This document shows positions 9,921 through 19,832 of a DNA stretch of 43,388 bases, piece after piece. Both the position numbers and the translations under genes were made by a program. This DNA is from Betaproteobacteria bacterium HGW-Betaproteobacteria-18. Its GTDB lineage: Bacteria > Pseudomonadota > Gammaproteobacteria > Burkholderiales > Burkholderiaceae_C. Location: positions 1 to 43,388 of the forward strand of contig PHCO01000005.1 of assembly GCA_002842265.1 (NCBI GenBank). Reading direction: 5' to 3'. A model generated the notes under the pieces. The model saw only the letters and a program-made list of their open reading frames with translations. It was not told the origin of the DNA and did not search any database. Position 1 is the stretch's first letter; each line of letters starts with the position of its first letter.

Positions 9921-10302
9921 GTGTACCCGAATAGTAGCGGCTGATTCCCTCTGCTTACCCATTAAATACCACCAGAGAAATGACGCCATTCGGTTGGGTA
10001 GCCGCCAGAATTTTGTCGACAAAGATCCTTTGTGACGGTAAGGTTGAACACAAGTTACAAATGTGATCACATCATGTCGTCGGGCAAAGGTGCCGATTTT
10101 ATGAGCCTCGGTTGGCAAAGATTGTCGATTTGATGCGCGGTTGGGTGGCGGCCTGGACGGTGTGTGACAAGGCAGGTTTTGTAGTGTTCGTAATGAAGTC
10201 GCACCGAATGGATTGGAGATCAAGCTCCTTGCTAGAAGCAAGACTAGCGACGACTGTTTAGTGATTGAAGATAACTACGCCTAAAGCCATCTCAATGTTC
10301 AT

Positions 10303-10872
10303 GTGCCCATTGCCAGCGACTACGAGGGGGCTAGGTTATTACGCAAGGATATTGTCGTGGTAAGAATTTCTACGGTACCTGTTGACCAGTTCCCCCCATC
10401 TCTTGCCGAGGCAGTCAGGCGTGGACGCTCCAACCGCATGCTCAGTTCCTCGGTTCCGGTTCAGGTTTGGGCCCATTGCCCGGAGGTCGCTGAGGCATGG
10501 CTTGGAGCCTTAGAAGCCATGCATTTACGAGGTCTTCTTGACCAGCGTCTAAAAGAGTTGGTTCGCTTGAAGATTGCCTCCATTACTACATGTAAGGCTT
10601 GTCAGGTAGCCCGTAAAGATGATTCGGTAAGCGAGCAAGACATTGCCTGCCTAGCATCAGACAGCGATCGCTTTTCTCCACCCGAGCAGGTGGCGCTACG
10701 CTACGCGGAGTTGTTCGCTGCAGACTATATGGCGATTGGTGACGAGGTTTTTGATAATTTGCGGAAGCATTTTTCTATTCCGGAAATCGTCGAACTCAAT
10801 ATGTTTTGTGCGCTGATGCTGGCAGGGGGGCGAATGACCTTTGTGCAGCAGGCCTACGATGAAATCGTTTGA
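10303..10872 (+). CDS. Carboxymuconolactone decarboxylase/AhpD-family protein
   Basis: LDQRLKELVRLKIASITTCKACQVARKD matches the CMD core; exact start uncertain (GTG 10360 possible). Confidence 0.8.
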   Translation: MPIASDYEGARLLRKDIVVVRISTVPVDQFPPSLAEAVRRGRSNRMLSSSVPVQVWAHCPEVAEAWLGALEAMHLRGLLDQRLKELVRLKIASITTCKACQVARKDDSVSEQDIACLASDSDRFSPPEQVALRYAELFAADYMAIGDEVFDNLRKHFSIPEIVELNMFCALMLAGGRMTFVQQAYDEIV

Positions 10873-11017
10873 GGAATCAACAGAGGGTCCAGTGCATCGT
10901 AATGGCAGCTCGCCCACCGGCTGCCCAAGTGGCATCGTAGTTGCCCTGGGCTGGTGCATGCAATGATGAAAGAATTGGTCCCAAAACAGATCGATATCAT
11001 TCTGATTCGAGCATTCC

Positions 11018-12298
11018 TTGTTGATGTGGCAACGGTACAGTGCTCTTCCGCCGGTTCTGAAGAGATTCAGAATTGGTTGTCTGATGGCGACGACTCTCGG
11101 GAGTGCGCCATTGGCTGATGTGAATATGCCCCCGTCAAGCAATTCAAGCCGAAGCGTGCTCGTTGCCTTGATAGCTTGCCAGATTGGATTGCATGCCTGC
11201 GTTCAGGGCGTACGTCTTGCTGCACCATTGAGCGCCTTGCGGCAAGGATATTCTGAGTGGTCTGTTGGCCTGGTGCTGACCATGTTTGCGCTCTTTCCTG
11301 CATTATTGGCAATACCGGCAGGGCGATTTGCAGACCGGAATGGATATCATCTGCCTGTAAGGTTGGCAGCAATATTATCGGTTGTTGGAGCCTTTTTGGC
11401 TGTGTTCTCCGAGCAGCTTGTTTTTCTATGTGCTTCCGCAGCCCTGTGCGGTGCTGGATCTGGCCTTGGTATGATTACCATTCAGCGAAGCGCAAGTCGC
11501 TTGTCACATGGAGATGCCGACAGTCTACGGGTATTCAGCTGGATTGCTTTGGCTCCCGCCATTGCTGGGCTCTTTGGCCCCATGCTTGCTGGTGCGCTGA
11601 TCGACTATGCAGGATTTACTGCTGCATTTGTGGCCTTGGCACTTCTGCCTGCCTGCACCTTGTTGATATCTAAAGCGGTCCCTGTGGAGAGGCTGCCGAC
11701 TACTGTCAGAGGCCTACAAAATCAGCCGTCGTCCTCGGGCCTTTTGAGGTTGCCGGCTTTTCGCCGCTTACTATTAATCAACTGGCTGGTATCTGCAAGT
11801 TGGGATGTCCATTGTTTTGCCCTTCCCATCCTTGGGGTGCAACGCGGACTTAGTGCCTCAGCTTTGGGCGGTGTTCTGGCGGCATACGCAGTGTCTTCCA
11901 TGGCTGTGCGTCTAATTATTCCGGTAGTTGCTGAACTGCTTCCCAGGCGCCACATTTTGGTTGGCGCTCTGATGCTGACATTTTCAGTATTTTTAGTCTA
12001 TCCGCTTCTTTATGAGGCCTGGGCTATGGCGCTTTGTGCCGCAGCGCTTGGCATTGCCTTGGGGGCAATTCAACCTTCCATTCTGGCTACGCTGCTCGAT
12101 GTGGTGCCAAAGGAGCGGCACGGAGAGGCGTTGGCATTCCGCTCGATGACGGTTCATGCATCGATGACAGTGATGCCCCTATTCTTTGGCCTAATTGGCG
12201 CAGGCATCGGAGCCGCTTCCTTGTTCTGGCTGATGGCAACTGCCCTAGGGCTGGGGTGTTTGGAGGCTCGGCAGCTTAGATCGGTTGGTAGGTGTTGA
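11018..12298 (+). CDS. MFS transporter
   Basis: Multiple TM segments; MFS loop FPALLAIPAGRFADRNGYH. True start may be 11084 or later. Confidence 0.85.
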   Translation: MLMWQRYSALPPVLKRFRIGCLMATTLGSAPLADVNMPPSSNSSRSVLVALIACQIGLHACVQGVRLAAPLSALRQGYSEWSVGLVLTMFALFPALLAIPAGRFADRNGYHLPVRLAAILSVVGAFLAVFSEQLVFLCASAALCGAGSGLGMITIQRSASRLSHGDADSLRVFSWIALAPAIAGLFGPMLAGALIDYAGFTAAFVALALLPACTLLISKAVPVERLPTTVRGLQNQPSSSGLLRLPAFRRLLLINWLVSASWDVHCFALPILGVQRGLSASALGGVLAAYAVSSMAVRLIIPVVAELLPRRHILVGALMLTFSVFLVYPLLYEAWAMALCAAALGIALGAIQPSILATLLDVVPKERHGEALAFRSMTVHASMTVMPLFFGLIGAGIGAASLFWLMATALGLGCLEARQLRSVGRC

Positions 12299-12371
12299 GG
12301 CAGTCACGTATTGGGCTGACCGGGTTGGGGTTTTGCAAGCAGTTCAACTAATTAATACACGGGAGAAGAAT

Positions 12372-12572
12372 GTGTCTGATGTCAAAGTGAGTGTTCTTAA
12401 CAATGGGCCCATTAAAATCGATGGGGCAGTTGATCTTGTTCTGGAGGATGCTGTTCCCATGAATCCGGCAGGACCAATTTTCCTTTGTCGTTGTGGCGCT
12501 TCGGCCAATAAGCCATTTTGTGATGGAGCTCACACGCGGATTGGATTCAAGAGTAGCGCCGCTCAAAACTAG
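12372..12572 (+). CDS. CDGSH iron-sulfur domain protein
   Basis: FLCRCGASANKPFCDGAHTRIGF is the CDGSH signature; GTG start 12372 preceded by gggagaag. Confidence 0.88.
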   Translation: MSDVKVSVLNNGPIKIDGAVDLVLEDAVPMNPAGPIFLCRCGASANKPFCDGAHTRIGFKSSAAQN

Positions 12573-12670
12573 GTGAATCTCAGAACCGCTTGGGGAATAT
12601 TTGTTAGCTTAACTGTTTCCGCCCTCCTTCTTGCCTTGGCATCCAGTAAAAAATAGAGCACTATTAGAAA

Positions 12671-12687
12671 ATGTGTTCAATAAGTAT
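12671..12687 (+). promoter_or_regulatory. Shared upstream motif copy (atgtgttcaataagtat)
   Basis: 16/17 identical to 21937-21953; lies upstream of P450-2. Confidence 0.4.
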
Positions 12688-12784
12688 CCGGTGACCTCAG
12701 GGGGCCGGTTTCTGGTTGCCGTGAGATTCCGTTCTGTGAACAGGGGTCATGGTGGAGAACAAGAATTCACAGGAGGAAGATGAA

Positions 12785-14059
12785 ATGAGTAATAGCAGTA
12801 ATGCGGCTCTGGAAAAGGCGTTTGCCGGTGTGGCTGACAACTATCGAGGCGACGATGTAGATCTCAATGAGCTTTATCGCAATATGCGAAAGAACTCGCC
12901 GATCATCGCCGAGAACTTTATGGCTAAGCTTGGTGTGCCAAATATTGCTGGTCTGGACCCGGACCGTCCAACCTATACCGTTTTTAAGCACAAGGAAGTG
13001 ATGGCGGTGCTTCGTGATGCAGCCAACTATACAAGTGGCTTCATCGCTGAGGGTTTGGGTGCTTTCTTTGACGGTCTGATTTTGACCGGTATGGATGGTG
13101 ATGCACACAAAAAGGCGCGTGGCCTGCTCCAACCCATCTTCATGCCTGACGTAGTAAATACCTGGCGCGATGCAAAGATGGATCCGATTGTTCGGAACGA
13201 GTACCTTATTCCATTGATCCCCCAGAAAAAGGCCGACTTGATGGATTTTGGCCTATATTTTCCTATTAGGCTGATCTACGCACTTATCGGCTTTCCGGAT
13301 GATGATCCGGAAAAAATCAAACAGTATGCAGCTTGGGCCTTGGCAATTCTCGCGGGTCCTCAGTTGGATGCTGAGAAGGCCGCCATCGCACGCAAAGCAG
13401 CGATGGAGGCCGCTGCGGCACTCTATGATGCAGTCAAGATCGCCGTAGTCGATGTGCGAAAAAATGGGGGTCTTGGCAACGATTTGATCAGTCGCCTTAT
13501 TCGCGCTGAGTATGAAGATCGGAAGCTTGATGACCACGAGATCACCACTTTCGTTCGGTCTCTATTGCCTGCAGCTGGAGAGACTACGACGCGTACTTTT
13601 GGCTCACTGATGGTTCTGCTACTTGAGCGTCCTGAGTTGCTGGATCGCATCCGCGCTGACCGATCATTGATTGGCAAGGCAATCGATGAGGCCATTCGAC
13701 TAGAACCGGTAGCGACGTTCAAAGTTCGCCAGGCTGCCCAGGACCTAGAGTTGTCGGGCATGTCGATCCCCAAGGGGGCGATGGTCCAATGCATCGTCGC
13801 TTCAGCCAATCGTGATGAAGATGTCTTCGAAAATTCTGAAGTATTCGATATTGATCGAAAAGTGAAGCCTTCATTCGGATTTGGTTTTGGTCCGCATATG
13901 TGTATTGGTCAGTTTATTGCCAAGACGGAACTGCAGGTGGCCCTGAACGCTATTCTGGATCTTTTTCCGAATATTCGTTTGGATCCTGAACAACCAAGGC
14001 CAGAAATCACCGGCGCGCAGCTCCGAGGGCCACATTCTGTACCAGTGATTTGGGATTGA
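12785..14059 (+). CDS. Cytochrome P450 (paralog 2)
   Basis: AAGETTTRTF, EAIR, FGFGFGPHMCIGQF. ATG 12785 after aggaggaagatga; long blocks identical to the product of 7147-8421. Confidence 0.95.
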   Translation: MSNSSNAALEKAFAGVADNYRGDDVDLNELYRNMRKNSPIIAENFMAKLGVPNIAGLDPDRPTYTVFKHKEVMAVLRDAANYTSGFIAEGLGAFFDGLILTGMDGDAHKKARGLLQPIFMPDVVNTWRDAKMDPIVRNEYLIPLIPQKKADLMDFGLYFPIRLIYALIGFPDDDPEKIKQYAAWALAILAGPQLDAEKAAIARKAAMEAAAALYDAVKIAVVDVRKNGGLGNDLISRLIRAEYEDRKLDDHEITTFVRSLLPAAGETTTRTFGSLMVLLLERPELLDRIRADRSLIGKAIDEAIRLEPVATFKVRQAAQDLELSGMSIPKGAMVQCIVASANRDEDVFENSEVFDIDRKVKPSFGFGFGPHMCIGQFIAKTELQVALNAILDLFPNIRLDPEQPRPEITGAQLRGPHSVPVIWD

Positions 14060-14224
14060 TATAGGCAGATGGTGGTGATTCCGTCGATTGTCATCTGCAA
14101 GGATTGAATTTTTATGAACACAAATAGAAAAAGTGTTTAACAAATTCCATTCCTTGATCTAAGATACGAACTCAGCAATCCATTCCGCAGAAAAGCGGAT
14201 TCCATCACAACTGAGGAGACAAAC

Positions 14225-15532
14225 ATGAAACTTGAAGATCTGATCTTGGTTAGCGTTGACGATCATGCGATTGAGCCGCGTGGTGCGTTTGATCGGCACA
14301 TGCCAGCCAAGTACAAAGGGCGTCAGCCGAAAGTCGAGAACCGAGATGGCCGTGACATCTGGGTATTCGAAGATCAAGCCACGGGCTACATGGGTCTAAA
14401 CTCCGTGGTAGGGCGCCCGAAAGAAGAGTACGGTATGGAGCCGCTATCCTACGAGCAGATGCGCCGTGGTACTTGGGATGTCAAGGCTCGCGTGGATGAT
14501 ATGAATGCCAATGGCGTTCTTGGTTCAATTTGTTTCCCAACTTTCCCTGGTTTTGCTGGGCAGCGTTTTCAGGTTATGCCGGACAAAGATGTAAGCCTTG
14601 CCGCGATTCAGGCGTACAACGATTGGCACTTGCATGACTGGTGCAATGCTGCACCTGGCCGTTTTGTTCCGCTAATGATGGTGCCATGGTGGGATATGCA
14701 GGCGGCCGCAGCCGAAGTCAAGCGCTTGGCTGCTCAGGGTGTGCATGCAGTAACATTTTCAGACAATCCGACCGTGCACGGCTATCCGTCCATCCATAGC
14801 CCTCACTGGGATCCGTTGTGGAAAGCTTGTTCGGACAACAATGTCGTGGTCTGCTGCCATATCGGTACCGGAACCAAGGCGGCTCATGCATCGGATGATT
14901 CCCCGATTGACGCCTGGATTACTGCCATGCCGATCTCGATTTCGAACTCCGCAGCTGACTGGATTTGGGCGCCGATGTGGAAGAAGTTTCCGAAGCTTAG
15001 GATGGCTCTGTCAGAAGGTGGTATCGGTTGGATTCCCTATCTGCTTGAGCGCGCCGATTTTACGCATAACCACCATCACGCTTGGACGATGTCTAATTTC
15101 GGTGGCAAGAAGCCTAGCGATATCTTCAACGAACACATCATTACCTGCTTCATTGAAGATGCGTTTGGTCTCAAAAACCTTGACTCCATTAATGTCGACA
15201 AGGTGACTTGGGAGTGTGATTACCCGCATTCGGACTGCACCTGGCCGAACTCGGCCGATGTGTTCTGGGATCAGGCAAAGCATCTGCCGGATGAGATCAT
15301 CAACAAGATTTCGCACCTTAACGTGATGCGTGAGTTCTCGTATGACCCATTCGCTATTCTCGGGCGTGAAAACTGCACGGTTGGCGCCTTGCGCGCCCAG
15401 GCTGCTCATGTCAACGTAGAGCCTGCTCTGGGCTTGGGTGGCGCTGCGGTTGAGCGAGATCCTAGCAAGCCGGTGACTTCTGGTGACATCAATAAGATGT
15501 TTGCAGCAGCAGACGCGCAGACTGCGCTCTGA
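14225..15532 (+). CDS. Metal-dependent amidohydrolase (COG2159, PF04909-type)
   Basis: 435 aa; VSVDDHAIEP start, GGIGWIPYLLERAD, WECDYPHSDCTWPNS; gaggag upstream. Confidence 0.88.
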   Translation: MKLEDLILVSVDDHAIEPRGAFDRHMPAKYKGRQPKVENRDGRDIWVFEDQATGYMGLNSVVGRPKEEYGMEPLSYEQMRRGTWDVKARVDDMNANGVLGSICFPTFPGFAGQRFQVMPDKDVSLAAIQAYNDWHLHDWCNAAPGRFVPLMMVPWWDMQAAAAEVKRLAAQGVHAVTFSDNPTVHGYPSIHSPHWDPLWKACSDNNVVVCCHIGTGTKAAHASDDSPIDAWITAMPISISNSAADWIWAPMWKKFPKLRMALSEGGIGWIPYLLERADFTHNHHHAWTMSNFGGKKPSDIFNEHIITCFIEDAFGLKNLDSINVDKVTWECDYPHSDCTWPNSADVFWDQAKHLPDEIINKISHLNVMREFSYDPFAILGRENCTVGALRAQAAHVNVEPALGLGGAAVERDPSKPVTSGDINKMFAAADAQTAL

Positions 15533-15539
15533 TAGTCGC

Positions 15540-15564
15540 AGACCGGAGGTGATGCCCCCGGTCT
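15540..15564 (+). terminator. Stem-loop between amidohydrolase and acyl-CoA dehydrogenase genes
   Basis: agaccgg / ccggtct perfect 7-bp arms, followed only by a weak T-rich stretch (tgttgt). Confidence 0.4.
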
Positions 15565-15648
15565 TGTTGTGCTTACTGCCGGCCATTTGCGATGAGCAAT
15601 TGGTCGGCAGCGATAATTTGACGAAAATCACTTATCAAACGACCTTTC

Positions 15649-16794
15649 ATGTCTATCGATCAGTTTAAATACAGTCGTATTCCGCCTGAGGCTGAAGCAG
15701 TTCGCGGAGAGGTTCGTGCCTTTCTTGCCGATGCCCTTAAGGACAATCCAGCGATTCGCCGGGCAAATTCTTGGATGGGTTTTGACGCCGAATTTAGTCG
15801 CAAGCTGGGTGCTCGTGGCTGGATTGGCATGGCGCTGCCCAAGCGTTATGGTGGTGGCGATGCGAGTCCGTTCGCGCGTTATGTTGTGATCGAAGAGCTT
15901 CTTGCTGCTGGAGCTCCGGTTTCTGCACACTGGTTCGCTGATCGTCAGAGCGGCCCACAGATACTCCACTACGGTACGGATGTGCAGAGGGAAAAGCACC
16001 TTCCTGCAATTTGCCGCGGTGAGCAGTTTTTTTGTATCGGCATGAGCGAACCGAATTCTGGCTCTGACTTGGCTTCGATCAAAACACGTGCTCGCCGGGA
16101 GGGTGACAAGTGGGTGGTGAATGGGCAGAAGGTATGGACAACCAATGCACACCGTTCCCACTACATGATCGCGCTGGTACGCACGGGCGAGAATAGTTCA
16201 CGCAACCAAGGACTCTCGCAATTCATCATTGATCTCTCTCTGCCGGGTATTACCATCCGTCCGATTAAGGATCTGACCGGGTCTGAGCATTTTAATGAAG
16301 TATTTTTTGATGAATTGGTGCTCGACGCTGATGCGCTTATTGGAACCGAAGGGCAGGGTTGGGCGCAGGTAACCGCCGAACTGGCTTTCGAGCGTAGCGG
16401 TCCTGAAAGGTTCTTGAGTTCGATCGCACTGATCCATACCCTGATCGATGCCGTAGGCTGCAAGCCAGATGCGCTGCAAGCCAAGGAAATTGGTCGTTTA
16501 ATGGCGCGCCTGTTGACGTTGCGCCATATGTCGTTGGCGGTGACTTCACAGCTGGCCGCAGGCCAGAACCCCGCGTGGGAAGCTTCGGTGGTTAAGGACT
16601 TTGGCGCTGTTTTCGAGCAAGAAATTTCTGAGTTGGCTCAATTGTTGTGTGATATTTCGCCGAAGATAGAGGGCGGTAGCGATCATGCCCAGGTTCTGGC
16701 TTATCTGACCCAGATGGCACCGTCGTTTTCATTGCGTGGCGGTACCCGGGAAATTCTTCGTGGAATCATCGCGCGTGGTTTGGGGATGCGTTGA
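15649..16794 (+). CDS. Acyl-CoA dehydrogenase
   Basis: CIGMSEPNSGSDLASIKTRARREGDKWVVNGQKVWTTNAH; LRGGTREILRGIIARGLGM. Confidence 0.92.
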   Translation: MSIDQFKYSRIPPEAEAVRGEVRAFLADALKDNPAIRRANSWMGFDAEFSRKLGARGWIGMALPKRYGGGDASPFARYVVIEELLAAGAPVSAHWFADRQSGPQILHYGTDVQREKHLPAICRGEQFFCIGMSEPNSGSDLASIKTRARREGDKWVVNGQKVWTTNAHRSHYMIALVRTGENSSRNQGLSQFIIDLSLPGITIRPIKDLTGSEHFNEVFFDELVLDADALIGTEGQGWAQVTAELAFERSGPERFLSSIALIHTLIDAVGCKPDALQAKEIGRLMARLLTLRHMSLAVTSQLAAGQNPAWEASVVKDFGAVFEQEISELAQLLCDISPKIEGGSDHAQVLAYLTQMAPSFSLRGGTREILRGIIARGLGMR

Positions 16795-16796
16795 TC

Positions 16797-17855
16797 ATGA
16801 GAGAAATATTTGATTCTACTATCGAGCGTCTGTTCTTGGATTTGGTCACGCCGCAGGCAGTAATGTCTTGCGAAGGTGGTGTTTGGCCGGAAGCCATGTG
16901 GGATGCTATCGAAGAGTCTGGATTCACGTTGGCGCTGGCTCCTGAGTCAGCTGGCGGAGCTGGTGCAGCTTGGGCTGATGTCTGCGGTATAGTACGGCTG
17001 GCCGGACGTTTCAGTCTTCCATTGCCGTTACCAGAGGCAATGCTGGCAAATTGGCTGCTTGGTGTTAGTGGGCTACAGGGGTGTGGAGGTCGGTTGACGA
17101 TAGGCGCTCAGGGTACGCTCCGCTTCGAAAATGGCACGGTAAGCGGTGAGGCAATCGACGTGCCTTGGGGCTCCGAGGTAGATTTTATTGTTGCTGTGAT
17201 TGCGGGTGATGAGCCTCGTGTGGTGTTGCTCTCGACGTATGGTGTGCAGAAGATACACGGGGCCAATATTGCTGGGGAGCCGCGCGATACGCTGGTCTTT
17301 AACGAGGTTGTTCCTCTGGCAACTGAGCTTCTTCCACTAGGACTGTACGACGATGTCCTTCGGCTTGGCGGCGCCATGCTGCGCTCGGCCCAGATTGCAG
17401 GTGCACTGGAGTGTGGGCTTGCATTGACCACTACTTATGCCGGAGAACGCGTGCAATTCGGCAAACCCATTGCCAGTTTTCAAGCTATCCAGCATCAGGT
17501 ATCCGTTCTGGCTGAACATACGGCAGCATCGGCGATAGCAGCAGAAGCTGCTTTTGCCGAATCATCGAATGAGCGCTTGGCAGAGTTCTTTAGCATGGCA
17601 GCTAAGATCTGCTCATCCGAAGCCGCCGGCATTGGAGCTGGTATCGCCCATGCGGTGCATGGCGCTATTGGCTTTACCCATGAACATGCTTTGCATTTAA
17701 CCACACGTCGGCTTTGGGCTTGGCGTAGCGAATTTGGCTCATTGACCGAGTGGTCGAAGAAGCTTGGATATGCCGCTTGCAGTGGCGGTGCTAAAGAGTT
17801 CTGGCCAGCTATCACAAGCGGTCAGCTTCACAATTTGAAGGGGGTTCCGGCGTGA
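16797..17855 (+). CDS. Acyl-CoA dehydrogenase-family protein (shorter partner subunit)
   Basis: About 352 aa; ERVQFGKPIASFQAIQHQVSVLAEH ... CSSEAAGIGAGIAHAVHGAIGFTHEHALH; starts 3 nt after the previous stop. Confidence 0.85.
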   Translation: MREIFDSTIERLFLDLVTPQAVMSCEGGVWPEAMWDAIEESGFTLALAPESAGGAGAAWADVCGIVRLAGRFSLPLPLPEAMLANWLLGVSGLQGCGGRLTIGAQGTLRFENGTVSGEAIDVPWGSEVDFIVAVIAGDEPRVVLLSTYGVQKIHGANIAGEPRDTLVFNEVVPLATELLPLGLYDDVLRLGGAMLRSAQIAGALECGLALTTTYAGERVQFGKPIASFQAIQHQVSVLAEHTAASAIAAEAAFAESSNERLAEFFSMAAKICSSEAAGIGAGIAHAVHGAIGFTHEHALHLTTRRLWAWRSEFGSLTEWSKKLGYAACSGGAKEFWPAITSGQLHNLKGVPA

Positions 17856-18652
17856 AACCATTCCTGCTCATCGAGCGTGAAGATTCCATTCTAAAAGTGC
17901 GCATGGATAGTCCTGAGACGCGGAATGCCTTGACGGATCCGACTCAGATGCAGGAGTTCGTTGATCTAACCAAGCGAGTGCGTGAAGACCGCAGTATCAA
18001 GGTTGTTGTTTTGAGTGGTAATGGGCCGGCATTTTGTGCTGGTGGAAATGTGAAGGATATGCGTGACCGAGGCGGCATATTTGGTGGTTCGCCCTATGAG
18101 CTTCGGGACAATTACCGCAACGGTATCCAGCGCATTCCTCTTTGCCTGTATGACCTTGATGTGCCGGTTATTGCCGCGATGAATGGCCCTGCTATCGGTG
18201 CGGGGCTTGATCTGGCATGCATGTGTGATGTTCGAGTTGCGGCAGATACAGCCAGGTTTGCAGAGAGTTTTGTCAAACTAGGCATCGTGCCCGGTGATGG
18301 AGGCGCTTGGTTTTTGCCGAGAATCATTGGAATGCCAAAGGCGAGCCTGATGGCATTGACAGGCGATGCCATCGATGCTTCGACGGCGCTGGCCTGGGGG
18401 CTGGTTACGGAGGTTGTCCGGGCAGATGATCTGGATGATGCGGCAATGTCGATCGCCAGGCGTATGGCGGTTAATCCATCACATGGCTTGCGATTGACGA
18501 AGCGACTGCTGCGCGAGGGGCAGCATATGCGGCTCGATTCCTTGCTTGAGCTCTCTGCCGCCTACCAACCCTTGGCACATCACACCGAGGATCATATGGA
18601 AGCCGTTGCAGCCTTTTTGGAAAAACGGACCCCTGAATTCACCGGCCGCTAA
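17852..18652 (+). CDS. Enoyl-CoA hydratase/isomerase (crotonase family)
   Basis: VVLSGNGPAFCAGGNVKDM, GPAIGAGLDLACMCDVRVAA, LGIVPGDGGAWFLPRIIG; GTG start overlaps the preceding TGA. Confidence 0.92.
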   Translation: MKPFLLIEREDSILKVRMDSPETRNALTDPTQMQEFVDLTKRVREDRSIKVVVLSGNGPAFCAGGNVKDMRDRGGIFGGSPYELRDNYRNGIQRIPLCLYDLDVPVIAAMNGPAIGAGLDLACMCDVRVAADTARFAESFVKLGIVPGDGGAWFLPRIIGMPKASLMALTGDAIDASTALAWGLVTEVVRADDLDDAAMSIARRMAVNPSHGLRLTKRLLREGQHMRLDSLLELSAAYQPLAHHTEDHMEAVAAFLEKRTPEFTGR

Positions 18653-18687
18653 CCACCTGGCCACCAAGAGAATCTGGAGAAAATAGT

Positions 18688-19812
18688 ATGCGGGCTGTAT
18701 TCCGTGAAGATCATGAAATGTTCCGCGAGATGGCGCGTAGGTTCATTGAAAACGAAATTGTTCCCCATCTGCATGAGTGGGAACAGGACGGTATCGTACC
18801 CAAGGATATCTGGCTGAAGGCGGGTCAAGTCGGCCTGCTATGCTCGACAGTGCCAGAGGAGTACGGTGGTGCAGGGGGTGACTTTGGCCACTCAGCGGTG
18901 ATGATTGAGGAACTGGCACGGGTCAATGCAACAGCGATCGGCTTTACCACGCACTCGGAGATTGTTGCTCCCTATATTGTTGCCTACGGTACCGAAGAGC
19001 AGAAGCAGAAGTGGCTTCCGAAAATGGTTTCTGGCGAGTTGATTGGTGTCATCGCGATGAGTGAGCCTGGCGTTGGTTCAGACCTGCGCTCAATGCGTAC
19101 TAGCGCCCGGCGTGAGGGCGGTGAATACGTTGTTAACGGTCAGAAAACTTTCATTACCAATGGAGGAAATGCTGACTTGATGGTGACGGCAACCAAGCTT
19201 GATCCTAACGTCAAAGAGTTAACGCTCATTTGTATCGAAGCTGATCGTCCCGGTTTTTCCAAAGGAAGACTCCTGGAGAAAATCGGACTGAAGGGCCAGG
19301 ATACGTCAGAGCTGTTCTTCGATGATGTACGCGTGCCGATAGAAAATCGCCTTGGGGACGAAAACAAGGGGTTTAGCTATCTTACCCATCAGCTTGCTTG
19401 GGAACGTACCATCATTGGCATTCGTGCCGCCGCTTCAATTGAAGCGCTGATCGAGGATACCCTTCAGTATGTGCGGGAACGGAAAGTGTTCGGAAAGACG
19501 GTGTTTGACTTTCAAAACACGAAGTTCAAGCTAGCAGAATGCAAGGCGCAGGCCACAATGTTGCGCGTATTTGTTGATGACTGCCTCGGCAAGGCAATGC
19601 GTGGCGAGTTATCTCCGGAGGTCGGTGCGATGTGCAAGCTGATGGGTTCGGAGATGCAGGGGAAAGTTCTTGATGAACTGCTGCAGCTTCATGGAGGATA
19701 CGGCTTCATGAGCGAGTACAAGATCAGTCGTGCCTGGGTTGACGCGCGAGTCGCACGAATCTACGGCGGTACATCAGAAATCATGAAGGAAATCATTTCC
19801 CGGGCAATGTGA
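18688..19812 (+). CDS. Acyl-CoA dehydrogenase
   Basis: 374 aa; GVIAMSEPGVGSDLRSMRTSARREGGEYVVNGQKTFITNG; QLHGGYGFMSEY; VARIYGGTSEIMKEII. Confidence 0.95.
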   Translation: MRAVFREDHEMFREMARRFIENEIVPHLHEWEQDGIVPKDIWLKAGQVGLLCSTVPEEYGGAGGDFGHSAVMIEELARVNATAIGFTTHSEIVAPYIVAYGTEEQKQKWLPKMVSGELIGVIAMSEPGVGSDLRSMRTSARREGGEYVVNGQKTFITNGGNADLMVTATKLDPNVKELTLICIEADRPGFSKGRLLEKIGLKGQDTSELFFDDVRVPIENRLGDENKGFSYLTHQLAWERTIIGIRAAASIEALIEDTLQYVRERKVFGKTVFDFQNTKFKLAECKAQATMLRVFVDDCLGKAMRGELSPEVGAMCKLMGSEMQGKVLDELLQLHGGYGFMSEYKISRAWVDARVARIYGGTSEIMKEIISRAM

Positions 19813-19832
19813 ATAAGACCAGGGGGCGATTA

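Noticed and set aside
9705-10241. 178-aa minus-strand ORF overlapping the SnoaL-like gene
   Set aside because: Low-complexity composition, no recognisable motif, antisense to a supported gene.
10963-11118. 51-aa ORF MMKELVPKQIDIILIRAFLVDVATVQCSSAGSEEIQNWLSDGDDSRECAIG
   Set aside because: Short, weak SD, overlaps the upstream part of the MFS ORF; not enough support to call.
15011-15631. 206-aa minus-strand ORF antisense to the amidohydrolase
   Set aside because: Shadow ORF; the plus-strand gene has clear family motifs and SD.
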